DNA of 64,000 nt, taken from NCBI RefSeq assembly GCF_026891975.1, contig NZ_JAPTGB010000011.1:1-64000 (forward strand). Direction: 5' to 3'. This DNA is from Methanocorpusculum petauri. GTDB taxonomy: Archaea > Halobacteriota > Methanomicrobia > Methanomicrobiales > Methanocorpusculaceae. A program made the translations under genes and the position numbers. Below are positions 27,601 through 35,690 of this stretch, in pieces; within the stretch, counting starts at the first letter, position 1, and every line of letters begins with the position of its first letter. The notes under the pieces are model-generated. The model did not search any database. It worked only from the letters and a program-made list of their open reading frames with translations, and was not told the DNA's origin.

Positions 27601-28344
27601 TCACACATCAGCGCCGGCGGACGAGAGGCGGGCGGCAAGCCATGACGCGCCTTCCGGCGTTTTGAAAAGCGGCAGATCCTCATCAATCACCGACACACGG
27701 CGATGTACGCGCACCGCCTCCTGAGACACCGGATTGTATCCGTCCTTCTCCACAACCAACCGGTACACCGCCGTCCCGCGCCGCTGCCATGCCGGAGTCT
27801 CCGCAAGGTTCACACCAAAGGAAAAAGCAAGTTCATGCAGATCACAGGACTTCATGCCGTCCAGTTTCCGCTGGGCGGCGGTCGCGGACAATCCCGTATC
27901 CATCAGCAATTTATGCGCATAGCCGTTGATGTGATTCCGCCATGCCTCAGCCTGCCTCCAGGCAAAATATGCCGCAAGCCGGCTTTCATCGATTGGGACA
28001 ACGCGGCAGTCAAACGAAAGTGGATTTTGTACATCGGAAAACAACGTAAATGCTGACGAGGCGAAACCCGCTGCAATCGAGACAAGCTTTTCGACCCGGC
28101 AGTCAAAGACCGGGGATGTGATGTAGAGACTGATTTCATCCGAAAATGTATAGGCAAAGGACGGCGCAAGACCGCTGTTCTCAAGCAGCGCCTGCGTAGT
28201 CTTTGTCATACTCCTGGAAAACGCCGGATCATAGGGTTTTGCATATCCGGCGTCCCGGGACAAGTGGTGGAAGGATCTCCCGTCCAGCCGCAGAACAAAA
28301 GGAACGGTGGTGATAAGGCCGGAAAAAATCTCGCGATCCTTCAT
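27601..28344 (-). CDS. thg1: tRNA-His guanylyltransferase (Thg1-like)
   Basis: 247 aa. Thg1-family enzymes polymerise nucleotides in the 3'-5' direction; archaeal forms add or repair G-1 on tRNA-His or repair tRNA 5' ends from a template. The metal-binding carboxylates are visible in LRLDGRSFH (D21) and FSDEISLY (about 67-75), and the tRNA-binding segment WRNHINGYAH replaces the HINN of many homologues. Length suits the short archaeal type. It is followed by dapF. Confidence 0.88.
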   Translation of the reverse strand: MKDREIFSGLITTVPFVLRLDGRSFHHLSRDAGYAKPYDPAFSRSMTKTTQALLENSGLAPSFAYTFSDEISLYITSPVFDCRVEKLVSIAAGFASSAFTLFSDVQNPLSFDCRVVPIDESRLAAYFAWRQAEAWRNHINGYAHKLLMDTGLSATAAQRKLDGMKSCDLHELAFSFGVNLAETPAWQRRGTAVYRLVVEKDGYNPVSQEAVRVHRRVSVIDEDLPLFKTPEGASWLAARLSSAGADV

Positions 28345-28358
28345 TATTCTATTGTAGA

Positions 28359-28631
28359 TTATTCTCCAAAGAGCGGCTCGGACATCTTGAAGGCTCCGGG
28401 AATATGGCGGACAAGAATTATGTCTCCTACCTCTTTTACAATACGGTAGGGTATGACAACACCCTGATAGTTCTTAATGTCGAGCACGTTCTGATTCACA
28501 CCGGTCAGTGCAAGGCCGCTGATTTTCTTATTGGTAACATCCAGAACAACATCCTCGACCTTACCAAGGAAAATTGCTTTGTCTGAATAGACGTTCATTC
28601 CAAAGAGATCCGAGATCTGCCACTTCATCAT
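28359..28631 (-). CDS. PRC-barrel domain protein
   Basis: 90 aa consisting of a single PRC-barrel: WQISDLFGMNVYSDKAIFLG, then KVEDVVLDVTNKKISGLAL and a C-terminal VVIPYRIVKEVGDIILVR. Small stand-alone PRC-barrels are common in methanogens, and their role is not established; some relatives work in RNA processing or cell division. It lies 14 bp upstream of thg1 on the same strand. Two ATGs start the frame. Confidence 0.88.
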   Translation of the reverse strand: MMKWQISDLFGMNVYSDKAIFLGKVEDVVLDVTNKKISGLALTGVNQNVLDIKNYQGVVIPYRIVKEVGDIILVRHIPGAFKMSEPLFGE

Positions 28632-28734
28632 ACTTTTGAAAATTATACTCTCGCAAGCATAAGTATGTTTGCATGTCTCACGGCATGCCTTGAGATATGT
28701 TCAACATCTCCAAACCACATATACTTCTGAAAGT

Positions 28735-29187
28735 ATGGAATCCATCCGTGTCCGCCCCTATACCACCGCAGACTATCCCCTCATCTGCGAGCTGGATGCC
28801 CCGCTGTTTTCGGGGATGGGAGGACCGGTACTGTTCCGCCACATTGAGGAACTGTTCCCATCCCTGTTTTTTATTGCTGAAAATCCTGATGGAAAGATCA
28901 TCGGGTATATCCTTGGCGGCATTCATCTTGATGATGCGGCAACAGGAAAACTGATTCGGATCGGCGTTGTCCCAAACTATCAGCGCATGGAATGCGGGAC
29001 AAAACTTACCGAAACACTGTTCTCCACAATGAAACGGCGCGGCGTTGCAGCAGTCCACCTGACAGTAGCAGAGACAAACATACAGGCAATTGCATTTTAC
29101 CAGAAGATCGGATTCACGCAGAAAGAACGCATTCAGAACTATTTTTATCCTGATACTGCCAGGCTTGTCCTCTGGAAAACGCTTTAA
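28735..29187 (+). CDS. GNAT-family N-acetyltransferase
   Basis: 150 aa. The GNAT fold is recognisable: RVRPYTTADYPLICELD at the N-terminus, the acetyl-CoA loop NYQRMECGTKLTETLF (a variant of Q/RxxGxG/A), and HLTVAETNIQAIAFYQKIGF at the C-terminus. It resembles RimI/ArdA-type ribosomal or N-terminal acetyltransferases. The ATG at 28735 aligns with the family; the frame is open further upstream over the promoter region. It is divergent from the PRC-barrel gene and convergent with the radical SAM gene (4-bp overlap). Confidence 0.88.
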   Translation: MESIRVRPYTTADYPLICELDAPLFSGMGGPVLFRHIEELFPSLFFIAENPDGKIIGYILGGIHLDDAATGKLIRIGVVPNYQRMECGTKLTETLFSTMKRRGVAAVHLTVAETNIQAIAFYQKIGFTQKERIQNYFYPDTARLVLWKTL

Positions 29188-30842
29188 AATCGCATCAGGC
29201 CAATCAGCGGGTCAACGGCATCTGCAGAAACCACCAATCGGAATGCCGCTGCATCCGCATACGGTCTTTTTGCTGCAACGTTCACCGCAGCTTTTTTTGA
29301 CACGCCCGGCAGCCATTTCAGCGCGGCGGCATTCATCCGGTTTATCTCAATCGGTACCGGCAGTGCTGTCACCGACCGCTGACCATGGGAAACAACAGCC
29401 GCGTCCAGTACCGTCCCCGTCGGAATCTGCATTGGAATACCGCAGAGGATCGGATACGTTCCCATCTGCCTGCCAAATGACACCGTTCCTGAAACCTCAA
29501 TGATAACGTCACGCAGAACGGTACCTATGGGAAACACACGTTCAAGCATAGGCACATCAAATGTTTCCCGGACGCGTTCTTTGAACTGATGGAACAGTTT
29601 GTCATGTTGCCCGAGTGTGTTGTCCGCATACGCGCGGGTCCCTTCAAACGGCATCAGCTGACGGATATTGACACGGCGGACCATCAGTCCGGCAGCAAAA
29701 ATCCGCTGCAAAAATGCATCGTTCAGCGCAAACGTCTCTGCCGTCTCACCGGCAAGACCTGAAATAAAGTTGAGGCCCGGCAGAAGTTCAGGTATCCCGT
29801 CCCTGCGTATAGCCCCGATCTCGTTGACGATCTCAACCGCCCGAAACACGGCATCGGCATCGCCTTTCAGATTGTTTGCCGCAACCACTGCAGGATCGGC
29901 CGATTCCATGCCAAACGCCGCAATGTCTCCTGCAGTATGGCCCGCAACGATTGCTGCGAGAGCCTCACGGGACGCCTCTTCGTGCCGGGCAATGGTTCCC
30001 GGATTGATGTTGTCGATGTGCAGCGTCTGAAGCGACGGGGCAGCAGATCGGATCTCCGCAAACAGTTTCCGCAGTGCGTCCGGGTCGGGCGTCGGAAACT
30101 CTCCTCCGCCTGCTGACCCGAATGCCAGAAGATCCGGCTGGCGGCCGAGCCGAAAGTGTGCAGCACCCGCCACCGCAAGTGCCCGAACCTCATCAGCGAC
30201 TGCCCCGGCATCCCGTTGTTTCGGCAGCCCGTAGAACGGCTCGGTACAGAAGGAACAGCCGCCGGAAACCGCCCGGGAACAGCCCTTCGCGGTCTCAAGT
30301 TCACACATCACAAACGGATAGAACGGATGCTTACGGATAATATCAGCCCCAAGCACCGCCCAGCGATCAAAGTCCGCATACCGGCAGACACCCTCCGGTT
30401 CACCTCCGGAAAGGTACGCATCAAGTGCTGCCGCAGGTTCGCCGTGCAGCATTGCCGTCCAGCCGGAAACCGCCTGTATAACCGCTTTTGCTCCGCCCTG
30501 CGGTGAGTAGCCAAACCCGATAGGCCCGCCGAGAAGGGACACGGTTCTCCCCCGCAGCATGAAACCTATCTGCTGCAGTTCCGTCAGCGTTGCAGGCGTT
30601 CCCGCAAGATACTTGCCGGGAACGGTAACTCCGGCGATCATCACCACATATTTGTAGGCGGAAAGACCCGCGACCCTCATTGGATCGCGCCGCAGCTGAT
30701 CAATGGTTGCATAGTCAGTGGTGATGCCCCGTTCGGCAAACACACCGGCAACCGTTCTGATATACGGTGAGATGTACGGCGGGACACCAAGACAGGCAGG
30801 CTCGTCTACATATCCGTCAATGATAATCGCATCAGACGTCAT
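29184..30842 (-). CDS. Radical SAM protein with C-terminal helix-hairpin-helix
   Basis: 552 aa. The N-terminal part (1-170) is a Rossmann-like B12-binding-type domain (DGYVDEPACLGVPPYISPYI). The radical SAM centre is TAKGCSRAVSGGCSFCTEP, a CX7CX2C spacing rather than the usual CX3CX2C. The C-terminus has a helix-hairpin-helix (KWLPGVSKKAAVNVAAKRPY), suggesting a nucleic-acid substrate. This is the archaeal COG1031-type protein; its reaction is unknown. The ATG at 30842 overlaps the mptE stop (11 bp), better than the open frame from 30872. Third gene of the RCK-DHH/mptE operon. Confidence 0.85.
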   Translation of the reverse strand: MTSDAIIIDGYVDEPACLGVPPYISPYIRTVAGVFAERGITTDYATIDQLRRDPMRVAGLSAYKYVVMIAGVTVPGKYLAGTPATLTELQQIGFMLRGRTVSLLGGPIGFGYSPQGGAKAVIQAVSGWTAMLHGEPAAALDAYLSGGEPEGVCRYADFDRWAVLGADIIRKHPFYPFVMCELETAKGCSRAVSGGCSFCTEPFYGLPKQRDAGAVADEVRALAVAGAAHFRLGRQPDLLAFGSAGGGEFPTPDPDALRKLFAEIRSAAPSLQTLHIDNINPGTIARHEEASREALAAIVAGHTAGDIAAFGMESADPAVVAANNLKGDADAVFRAVEIVNEIGAIRRDGIPELLPGLNFISGLAGETAETFALNDAFLQRIFAAGLMVRRVNIRQLMPFEGTRAYADNTLGQHDKLFHQFKERVRETFDVPMLERVFPIGTVLRDVIIEVSGTVSFGRQMGTYPILCGIPMQIPTGTVLDAAVVSHGQRSVTALPVPIEINRMNAAALKWLPGVSKKAAVNVAAKRPYADAAAFRLVVSADAVDPLIGLMRF

Positions 30843-31461
30843 GACCGCAAAGCTGCAGAAGTTTTCGTGCAATCATCAGTTTTCCGTGCTTCACCGGATC
30901 CACCGAGCGATCATCCAGATCAAATCCGATCAGAGTAACACTTGCAGCGCCAAGTTCGTAAGCACAGAACACACACCGGTCACCGTCCGAAAAACCGCCG
31001 AAGTTGTGTACATGCGCAAGCGGTGCCGCCTGTGTTGTCCCGACAACCGGACCTCTGACCTTCGGCACCCACGAACGCACCAGCGGGATATTGTCACCGT
31101 GCGCATGCAGTACCAGAATCGTTCCAAGGTCGTTCATTGCAAGAAAGTCATCATCCATTCCATCGATGTCGGAGAGAATCACATCGGGACGATGACCGGC
31201 ACCCAAAAGAACACGCGCCGCAGCGTCAGCAGCAATGACGACCTTGCCGGAAAAGTCCGTTGTGAGGATATCAGTGGCAAGAGACGGCGCATTGCCGCAG
31301 ACGATGCAGTCTCTGCCCTGAATGGTACTTCGGAGTATCTCAATATCGTCACGGGGCAGAAGCTCTGCAAGAACTTGCGCCGCACGCTCGTCATCCTCAC
31401 GCGAAAATCCAAAAAAATCGAGGATTTCAGAGTAGTAAGGCTCCCACTCCTCAGCTTTCAT
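30832..31461 (-). CDS. mptE: 6-hydroxymethyl-7,8-dihydropterin pyrophosphokinase MptE
   Basis: 209 aa, DUF115 family. MptE activates hydroxymethyl-dihydropterin with pyrophosphate in tetrahydromethanopterin synthesis, replacing bacterial FolK. Family segments are CIVCGNAPSLATDI, VVIAADAAARVLL, PDVILSDIDGMDDDF and TLIGFDLDDR, with HAHGDNIPLV in the middle. The ATG at 31461 overlaps the RCK-DHH gene stop by 11 bp and aligns with the family; an upstream in-frame start at 31488 is inside that gene. Confidence 0.9.
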   Translation of the reverse strand: MKAEEWEPYYSEILDFFGFSREDDERAAQVLAELLPRDDIEILRSTIQGRDCIVCGNAPSLATDILTTDFSGKVVIAADAAARVLLGAGHRPDVILSDIDGMDDDFLAMNDLGTILVLHAHGDNIPLVRSWVPKVRGPVVGTTQAAPLAHVHNFGGFSDGDRCVFCAYELGAASVTLIGFDLDDRSVDPVKHGKLMIARKLLQLCGHDV

Positions 31462-32941
31462 CCCCTTCAACCTCGGAGATGCCGACAAGCTTCATGAAGT
31501 TGGACAGGACCGGATCGATGATCATATTGAGCAGCTCATCCTTGTTCCTCACCAAAGAGAATGCATTCAATGGAATGGACAGGGCCGCCATTGTTGCGTG
31601 ACCGCCCGCAGATGCACCGGGGATAGGAGAGAACGCCTCTTTCATCACATCACCGACATGCAGGCGTATGTCTTTGTTGCGGGCGGAAAGCGTGATGGAG
31701 GTGTCGGTGATACCATACACCATTGCGGTTGTCACACCTTCCAGATTCAGCAGCATATCTGCTGCCTGCGGAATTGCATCACGGTTTCTGACATAGCCGA
31801 CATTCGAGAACAGATAGCCGTGCTTGACCTCGCGGTTGACGATTGCATGACCAAGAACATCCAGCGTCTCCTGCGAGACCGACGGTGCCATGATAACCTC
31901 AAGAAGCGACCGGTCCGACAGGGGAAGAAGATAGGCGGCGTTGTGCAGATCCTGCGGCGAGAGATTGCGCTGGAACTCCTTGGTATCCGCGCGGATACCA
32001 TAGAATAGGGCTGTTGCAACCTTTTTATCGATCGGCAGATACAGTTCCTGCAGGTACTGCGTCATAATGGATGCCGTTGCACCGACATTCGGACGGGAAT
32101 CAAGGAATTCCGGCTTTCGCAGACGGGTTACGCCTTCTGTACTGTGGTGGTCGATGATGATATTGACCGACGTATCCAGCGGGAGGTCGTTGTTCATGCC
32201 GGGGGCGACGCAGTCCACCAAGGCGAGATAGTTGCATTCGCCGAGAATCTCCGGCGTCAGCTTTTCCATCTTGATTTCAAGCAGATTGACGAATGCACGG
32301 TTTTCCTGATGACCGATATTTCCTTCATAAAGAATGCGGGTTGCAAGCTTGCCGCCGGAAGCATTCGCAGCGATTGCTGAAAGTGCCATTGCACTTGAAA
32401 TTGCATCCGGATCAGGGTTTTTGTGCGTAATGATACCAAGGGTTCCGGTCCACGAACTTAAGAGTGAGAAAAGTCTCTGGGCGTTTCTTGACGCAACCAG
32501 ATTGTTCATGTGATTGACGGCGGACTTTGCAACAACCTGCTGCGGATACAGCACAACATCCGCACCGTGATCCACCAGCTGATCTGCCGAGAAGAGATCC
32601 ACGGCACGGGCGATCACATGCGCCTGCGGATAGGCACTCTTGACGTTCTGCACTGCCGCAAGGTTTGCATCCTTATCAGCTGCAAGGATGAAGACCACTT
32701 CGGGTTCGGGAATCTTGGAAAGCAGACCAGGATCAGTGATGTCACCCATCATCGCCTGATGACGATGGTCACGCAAATCCTCCACACGTTTTTCATTCAC
32801 ATCAACAACGAGGACGTTCTCGTCATCCTCCTTGAGCTCCTCGAGGACATTGTAACCGATACTGCCGCATCCCAGAATGAGATATTTTATTTTTTTATGG
32901 GTCTGGTTATTGTTCGGCAGAATCCCATCACTCTCAACCAT
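31451..32941 (-). CDS. RCK/TrkA-N plus DHH-DHHA1 phosphodiesterase
   Basis: 496 aa. Residues about 18-140 are an RCK N (TrkA-N) Rossmann domain with YLILGCGSIGYNVLEEL. DHH motifs follow at about 160-330: THKNPDPDAISSAM, LALVDCVAP and IIIDHHSTEGV. The DHHA1 domain ends with SAGGHATMAALSI. Archaeal DHH-DHHA1 proteins of this kind act on cyclic di-AMP, pApA or oligonucleotides; the fused RCK domain suggests ligand sensing (inference). The ATG at 32941 was chosen because the RCK fold starts soon after; a TATA-like ATTAATATCC lies about 30 bp upstream. First gene of the operon with mptE and the radical SAM gene. Confidence 0.88.
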   Translation of the reverse strand: MVESDGILPNNNQTHKKIKYLILGCGSIGYNVLEELKEDDENVLVVDVNEKRVEDLRDHRHQAMMGDITDPGLLSKIPEPEVVFILAADKDANLAAVQNVKSAYPQAHVIARAVDLFSADQLVDHGADVVLYPQQVVAKSAVNHMNNLVASRNAQRLFSLLSSWTGTLGIITHKNPDPDAISSAMALSAIAANASGGKLATRILYEGNIGHQENRAFVNLLEIKMEKLTPEILGECNYLALVDCVAPGMNNDLPLDTSVNIIIDHHSTEGVTRLRKPEFLDSRPNVGATASIMTQYLQELYLPIDKKVATALFYGIRADTKEFQRNLSPQDLHNAAYLLPLSDRSLLEVIMAPSVSQETLDVLGHAIVNREVKHGYLFSNVGYVRNRDAIPQAADMLLNLEGVTTAMVYGITDTSITLSARNKDIRLHVGDVMKEAFSPIPGASAGGHATMAALSIPLNAFSLVRNKDELLNMIIDPVLSNFMKLVGISEVEGDES

Positions 32942-33011
32942 GTACCAATATTCGTGTTGTTCGGATATTAATGTAGATACCCGCAGGATCCAAAATTCCA
33001 TCGTGAAGAAA

Positions 33012-33024
33012 TCTATAAATATTG
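33012..33024 (+). promoter_or_regulatory. TATA-like box before the tRNA-Lys array
   Basis: CTATAAATATT lies 40-50 bp upstream of the first tRNA, placing the transcription start about 20 bp before the mature 5' end. The 30-bp spacers between the copies contain a TGTTTTTATT stretch but no equally clear box, so the array could be one transcript. Confidence 0.5.
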
Positions 33025-33062
33025 AGATGACTAATCTAATTAGGTCAACAGACATCACAAAT

Positions 33063-33136
33063 GGGCCTATAGCTTAGTCAGGAATAGCGACGGACTCTTA
33101 ATCCGTAGGCCAGGGGTTCAAATCCCTTTAGGCCCG
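33063..33136 (+). tRNA. tRNA-Lys (CUU), copy 1 of 5
   Basis: 74 bases fold into a complete cloverleaf: a 7-bp acceptor stem GGGCCUA/UAGGCCC, D-stem GCU/AGC, 5-bp anticodon stem ACGGA/UCCGU with loop CUCUUAA (anticodon CUU), a 5-base variable loop and a T-arm with UUCAAAU. The discriminator is G and CCA is not encoded. Four T residues follow one base after the gene. Confidence 0.95.
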
Positions 33137-33166
33137 CTTTTGGTGTGTGGGTTGAATGTTTTTATT

Positions 33167-33240
33167 GGGCCTATAGCTTAGTCAGGAATAGCGACGGACT
33201 CTTAATCCGTAGGCCAGGGGTTCAAATCCCTTTAGGCCCG
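33167..33240 (+). tRNA. tRNA-Lys (CUU), copy 2 of 5
   Basis: Identical over all 74 bases to copy 1, preceded by the same 30-bp spacer. Confidence 0.95.
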
Positions 33241-33270
33241 CTTTTGGTGTGTGGGTTGAATGTTTTTATT

Positions 33271-33344
33271 GGGCCTATAGCTTAGTCAGGAATAGCGACG
33301 GACTCTTAATCCGTAGGCCAGGGGTTCAAATCCCTTTAGGCCCG
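33271..33344 (+). tRNA. tRNA-Lys (CUU), copy 3 of 5
   Basis: Identical over all 74 bases to copy 1. Confidence 0.95.
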
Positions 33345-33374
33345 CTTTTGGTGTGTGGGTTGAATGTTTTTATT

Positions 33375-33448
33375 GGGCCTATAGCTTAGTCAGGAATAGC
33401 GACGGACTCTTAATCCGTAGGCCAGGGGTTCAAATCCCTTTAGGCCCG
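33375..33448 (+). tRNA. tRNA-Lys (CUU), copy 4 of 5
   Basis: Identical over all 74 bases to copy 1. Confidence 0.95.
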
Positions 33449-33478
33449 CTTTTGGTGTGTGGGTTGAATGTTTTTATT

Positions 33479-33552
33479 GGGCCTATAGCTTAGTCAGGAA
33501 TAGCGACGGACTCTTAATCCGTAGGCCAGGGGTTCAAATCCCTTTAGGCCCG
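33479..33552 (+). tRNA. tRNA-Lys (CUU), copy 5 of 5
   Basis: Identical to copy 1 in the mature tRNA. The 3' flank begins TTTTTGGTGTG instead of the CTTTTGGTGTG spacer and then diverges, marking the end of the tandem array. Confidence 0.95.
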
Positions 33553-33582
33553 TTTTTGGTGTGCATTATTCAAAATTTTTCG

Positions 33583-33876
33583 TTGTGTGATGTACACGAA
33601 AAGATTTCGTTGGATTTTTCAGGAAAAGGGAAACAATTGAGTGACGAGCACAGTTTTGATTGGGTTACTTACTCTGAGTACATTCACTCAACCGGAGATA
33701 TTTTTCAGAAAAAAATCACCATGAAATACGTTCGCGGCATCACAGTGTACCAAAATACATATCCTGTAAAAAACCAAAACATGTACGGTTATCTTGAGCT
33801 GCACGGCACAGAGCAGTCCTCTGCAGCATACAAGAAGATTATATATCCGCTGAAACGGAAGAACTGCAGGAACTAA
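33583..33876 (+). pseudogene. Hypothetical, probably 5'-truncated, coding remnant after the tRNA array
   Basis: A frame without stops runs from about 33583 (TTG) to 33876 and gives 97 residues, including TGDIFQKKITMKYVRGITVY and NMYGYLELHGTEQSSAAYKK. The composition is polar and protein-like, but no good start or ribosome site is visible and the frame continues back into the tRNA array, so the 5' end may have been lost. Two blocks of it reappear, degraded and closer together, at 5246-5310. Its stop overlaps the first base of the ThrRS start. Family not recognised. Confidence 0.35.
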
Positions 33877-35642
33877 TGTTCATGAAAGTAATTTACAATG
33901 ACGGAAATGTGGGCGAGTGCCCAAAAGAAGAAGAGCTGCATGTTATACGCCACACCGCAGCCCATGTACTTGCCCAGGCAGTGAAACGTCTCTATCCCCA
34001 CGCATCGTTTGCCTACGGACCGGCAACCGAGAAGGGATTTTACTATGATGTCGATCTGGGAGACACGAAACTTTCGGACGCCGATCTTCCTGCCATTGAA
34101 CAGGAGATGCGGGAGATTGTCAAGGCAAACCTGCCGATAAAACCGTTCATTCTCTCACGTGCCGACGCATTAAAACTCATGGAGGAACGGCATGAGCCGT
34201 ACAAGGTTGAGCACATCGCAGACCTTGATGAAAATGAGCCGCTGAGCTTCTATGAACAGGGTGAATACATCGATATGTGTGTCGGCCCCCACCTGACCTA
34301 CACCAAAACCCTGAAAGCCTTCAAGCTTACCGGTCTTTCCGGTGCATACTGGAAAAACGACAACAAAAACAAGATGCTGACGAGAATCAACGGGACCGCA
34401 TTCGCCTCGTCCAAGGAACTTGAGGATTTCCTGAAACTGCAGGAAGAGGCCGAACGCCGCGATCACCGCAAGATCGGCAAAGAGATGAAGCTGTTCATGT
34501 TTGAGGATGTTGGTCCCGGGTTCCCGTTCTTCCTGCCAAACGGGATGGTTATCAAGAATGCGCTGATCGAGTACTGGCGTGAACTCCATGTGGCCAATGG
34601 ATATCAGGAGATCTCAACACCGCTCATTATGAACCGCTGTCTCTGGGAAACAAGCGGCCACTGGGATCACTACAAGGAGAACATGTATGCAACCCGCATC
34701 GATGACGAGGATTACTGCATTAAGCCGATGAATTGTCCGGGCGGTGTCATGGTCTATGCAAACGAACCTCACAGCTACCGTGAACTTCCGATGCGCCTTG
34801 CAGAACTCGGTATTGTGCACCGCCACGAACTGAAGGGAGTTCTCCACGGTCTGTTCCGCGTCCGCAGTTTCACGCAGGATGATGCCCATATCTTCATGCG
34901 TCAGGATCAGATTGCCGAGGAGATCAGTGCGGTTATCCGGCTGATCGATCAGGTGTACTCCAAGTTTGGCTTTGAGTACGCTCTTGAGCTTTCTACCCGC
35001 CCCGAGGACAGTATGGGGAGCGATGAGGACTGGGAGGCGGCAACGAACGGTCTGGTGAATGCACTGGAACAGCTGAATCTTCCCTATACGATCAATGAGG
35101 GAGACGGTGCGTTCTACGGCCCGAAAATCGATTTTCATCTGCGTGACTGCCTCGGGCGTACCTGGCAGTGTGGAACAATTCAGCTAGACTTCCAGATGCC
35201 GATCAACTTCAACTTATCTTATGTGGATGAAAACGACGAACGTCCCCGTCCGATCATGATTCACCGGGTGTGTTTCGGATCGATTGAACGGTTCATCGGT
35301 ATTCTTACCGAGCACTTCGCCGGTAAATTCCCCGTCTGGCTTGCACCGATGCAGGCAAAGATTCTGCTGGTCTCCAAGAAAAGTGAGGAGTATGCAGCCG
35401 AAGTCTATCAGATGCTGAAAGACGCAAAAGTCCGCTGCGAACTGGACAACCGCAATGAGAAGATCGGCTATATGATCCGTCAGGCGCAGTACACCGAGCG
35501 CGTGCCCTACATGATTATCATCGGAGAAAAAGAGCTTGAGACAAAGACCATCTCAATCCGGACACGCGACAGTAAGACAGTGTCCATGACGCCGGATGAG
35601 TTCCTGACAAAGATTGCCGCAGAGATTGCAAACAGAGACTAA
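33876..35642 (+). CDS. thrS: Threonyl-tRNA synthetase, bacterial type without TGS domain
   Basis: 588 aa. The N-terminal TGS domain of bacterial ThrRS is missing; the protein starts almost directly with the bacterial N2 editing domain (IRHTAAHVLAQAVKRLYP, then CVGPHLTYTKTLKAFKLTG), so the editing His and Cys residues are present. Catalytic class II motifs follow: motif 2 region HRHELKGVLHGLFRVRSFTQDD, zinc Cys in PMNCPGGVMVY, and motif 3 RVCFGSIERFIGIL. An anticodon-binding domain closes the protein. Archaea normally have a different ThrRS, so this one probably came from bacteria. A second ATG at residue 3 is an alternative start. Confidence 0.95.
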   Translation: MFMKVIYNDGNVGECPKEEELHVIRHTAAHVLAQAVKRLYPHASFAYGPATEKGFYYDVDLGDTKLSDADLPAIEQEMREIVKANLPIKPFILSRADALKLMEERHEPYKVEHIADLDENEPLSFYEQGEYIDMCVGPHLTYTKTLKAFKLTGLSGAYWKNDNKNKMLTRINGTAFASSKELEDFLKLQEEAERRDHRKIGKEMKLFMFEDVGPGFPFFLPNGMVIKNALIEYWRELHVANGYQEISTPLIMNRCLWETSGHWDHYKENMYATRIDDEDYCIKPMNCPGGVMVYANEPHSYRELPMRLAELGIVHRHELKGVLHGLFRVRSFTQDDAHIFMRQDQIAEEISAVIRLIDQVYSKFGFEYALELSTRPEDSMGSDEDWEAATNGLVNALEQLNLPYTINEGDGAFYGPKIDFHLRDCLGRTWQCGTIQLDFQMPINFNLSYVDENDERPRPIMIHRVCFGSIERFIGILTEHFAGKFPVWLAPMQAKILLVSKKSEEYAAEVYQMLKDAKVRCELDNRNEKIGYMIRQAQYTERVPYMIIIGEKELETKTISIRTRDSKTVSMTPDEFLTKIAAEIANRD

Positions 35643-35649
35643 GATTTCA

Positions 35650-35690
35650 GAACACTTTTTAGAAAAAAAATATTTTTTTATTTTTTATAT
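35650..35690. terminator. Bidirectional A/T tract between thrS and a convergent gene
   Basis: T5, A8 and T7/T6 runs between the two convergent stops can serve as T-tract terminators for both strands. Confidence 0.5.

Larger units (their letters stand above)
33063..33552 (+). repeat. 104-bp direct tandem repeat carrying five tRNA-Lys genes
   Basis: The unit is a 74-bp tRNA plus a 30-bp spacer and recurs with exact 104-bp period (starts 33063, 33167, 33271, 33375 and 33479). The visible tRNA and spacer copies are identical; only the sequence after the fifth tRNA diverges. This implies very recent amplification or continual homogenisation. Confidence 0.95.

Noticed and set aside
28630-28742. 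CATACTT/AAGTATG inverted motifs between the PRC-barrel and GNAT genes
   Set aside because: Short and partly created by the two start codons themselves; not strong enough to call an operator.
33063-33552. CRISPR-like repeat array
   Set aside because: The 74-bp units fold as complete tRNA-Lys and the spacers are identical rather than unique.
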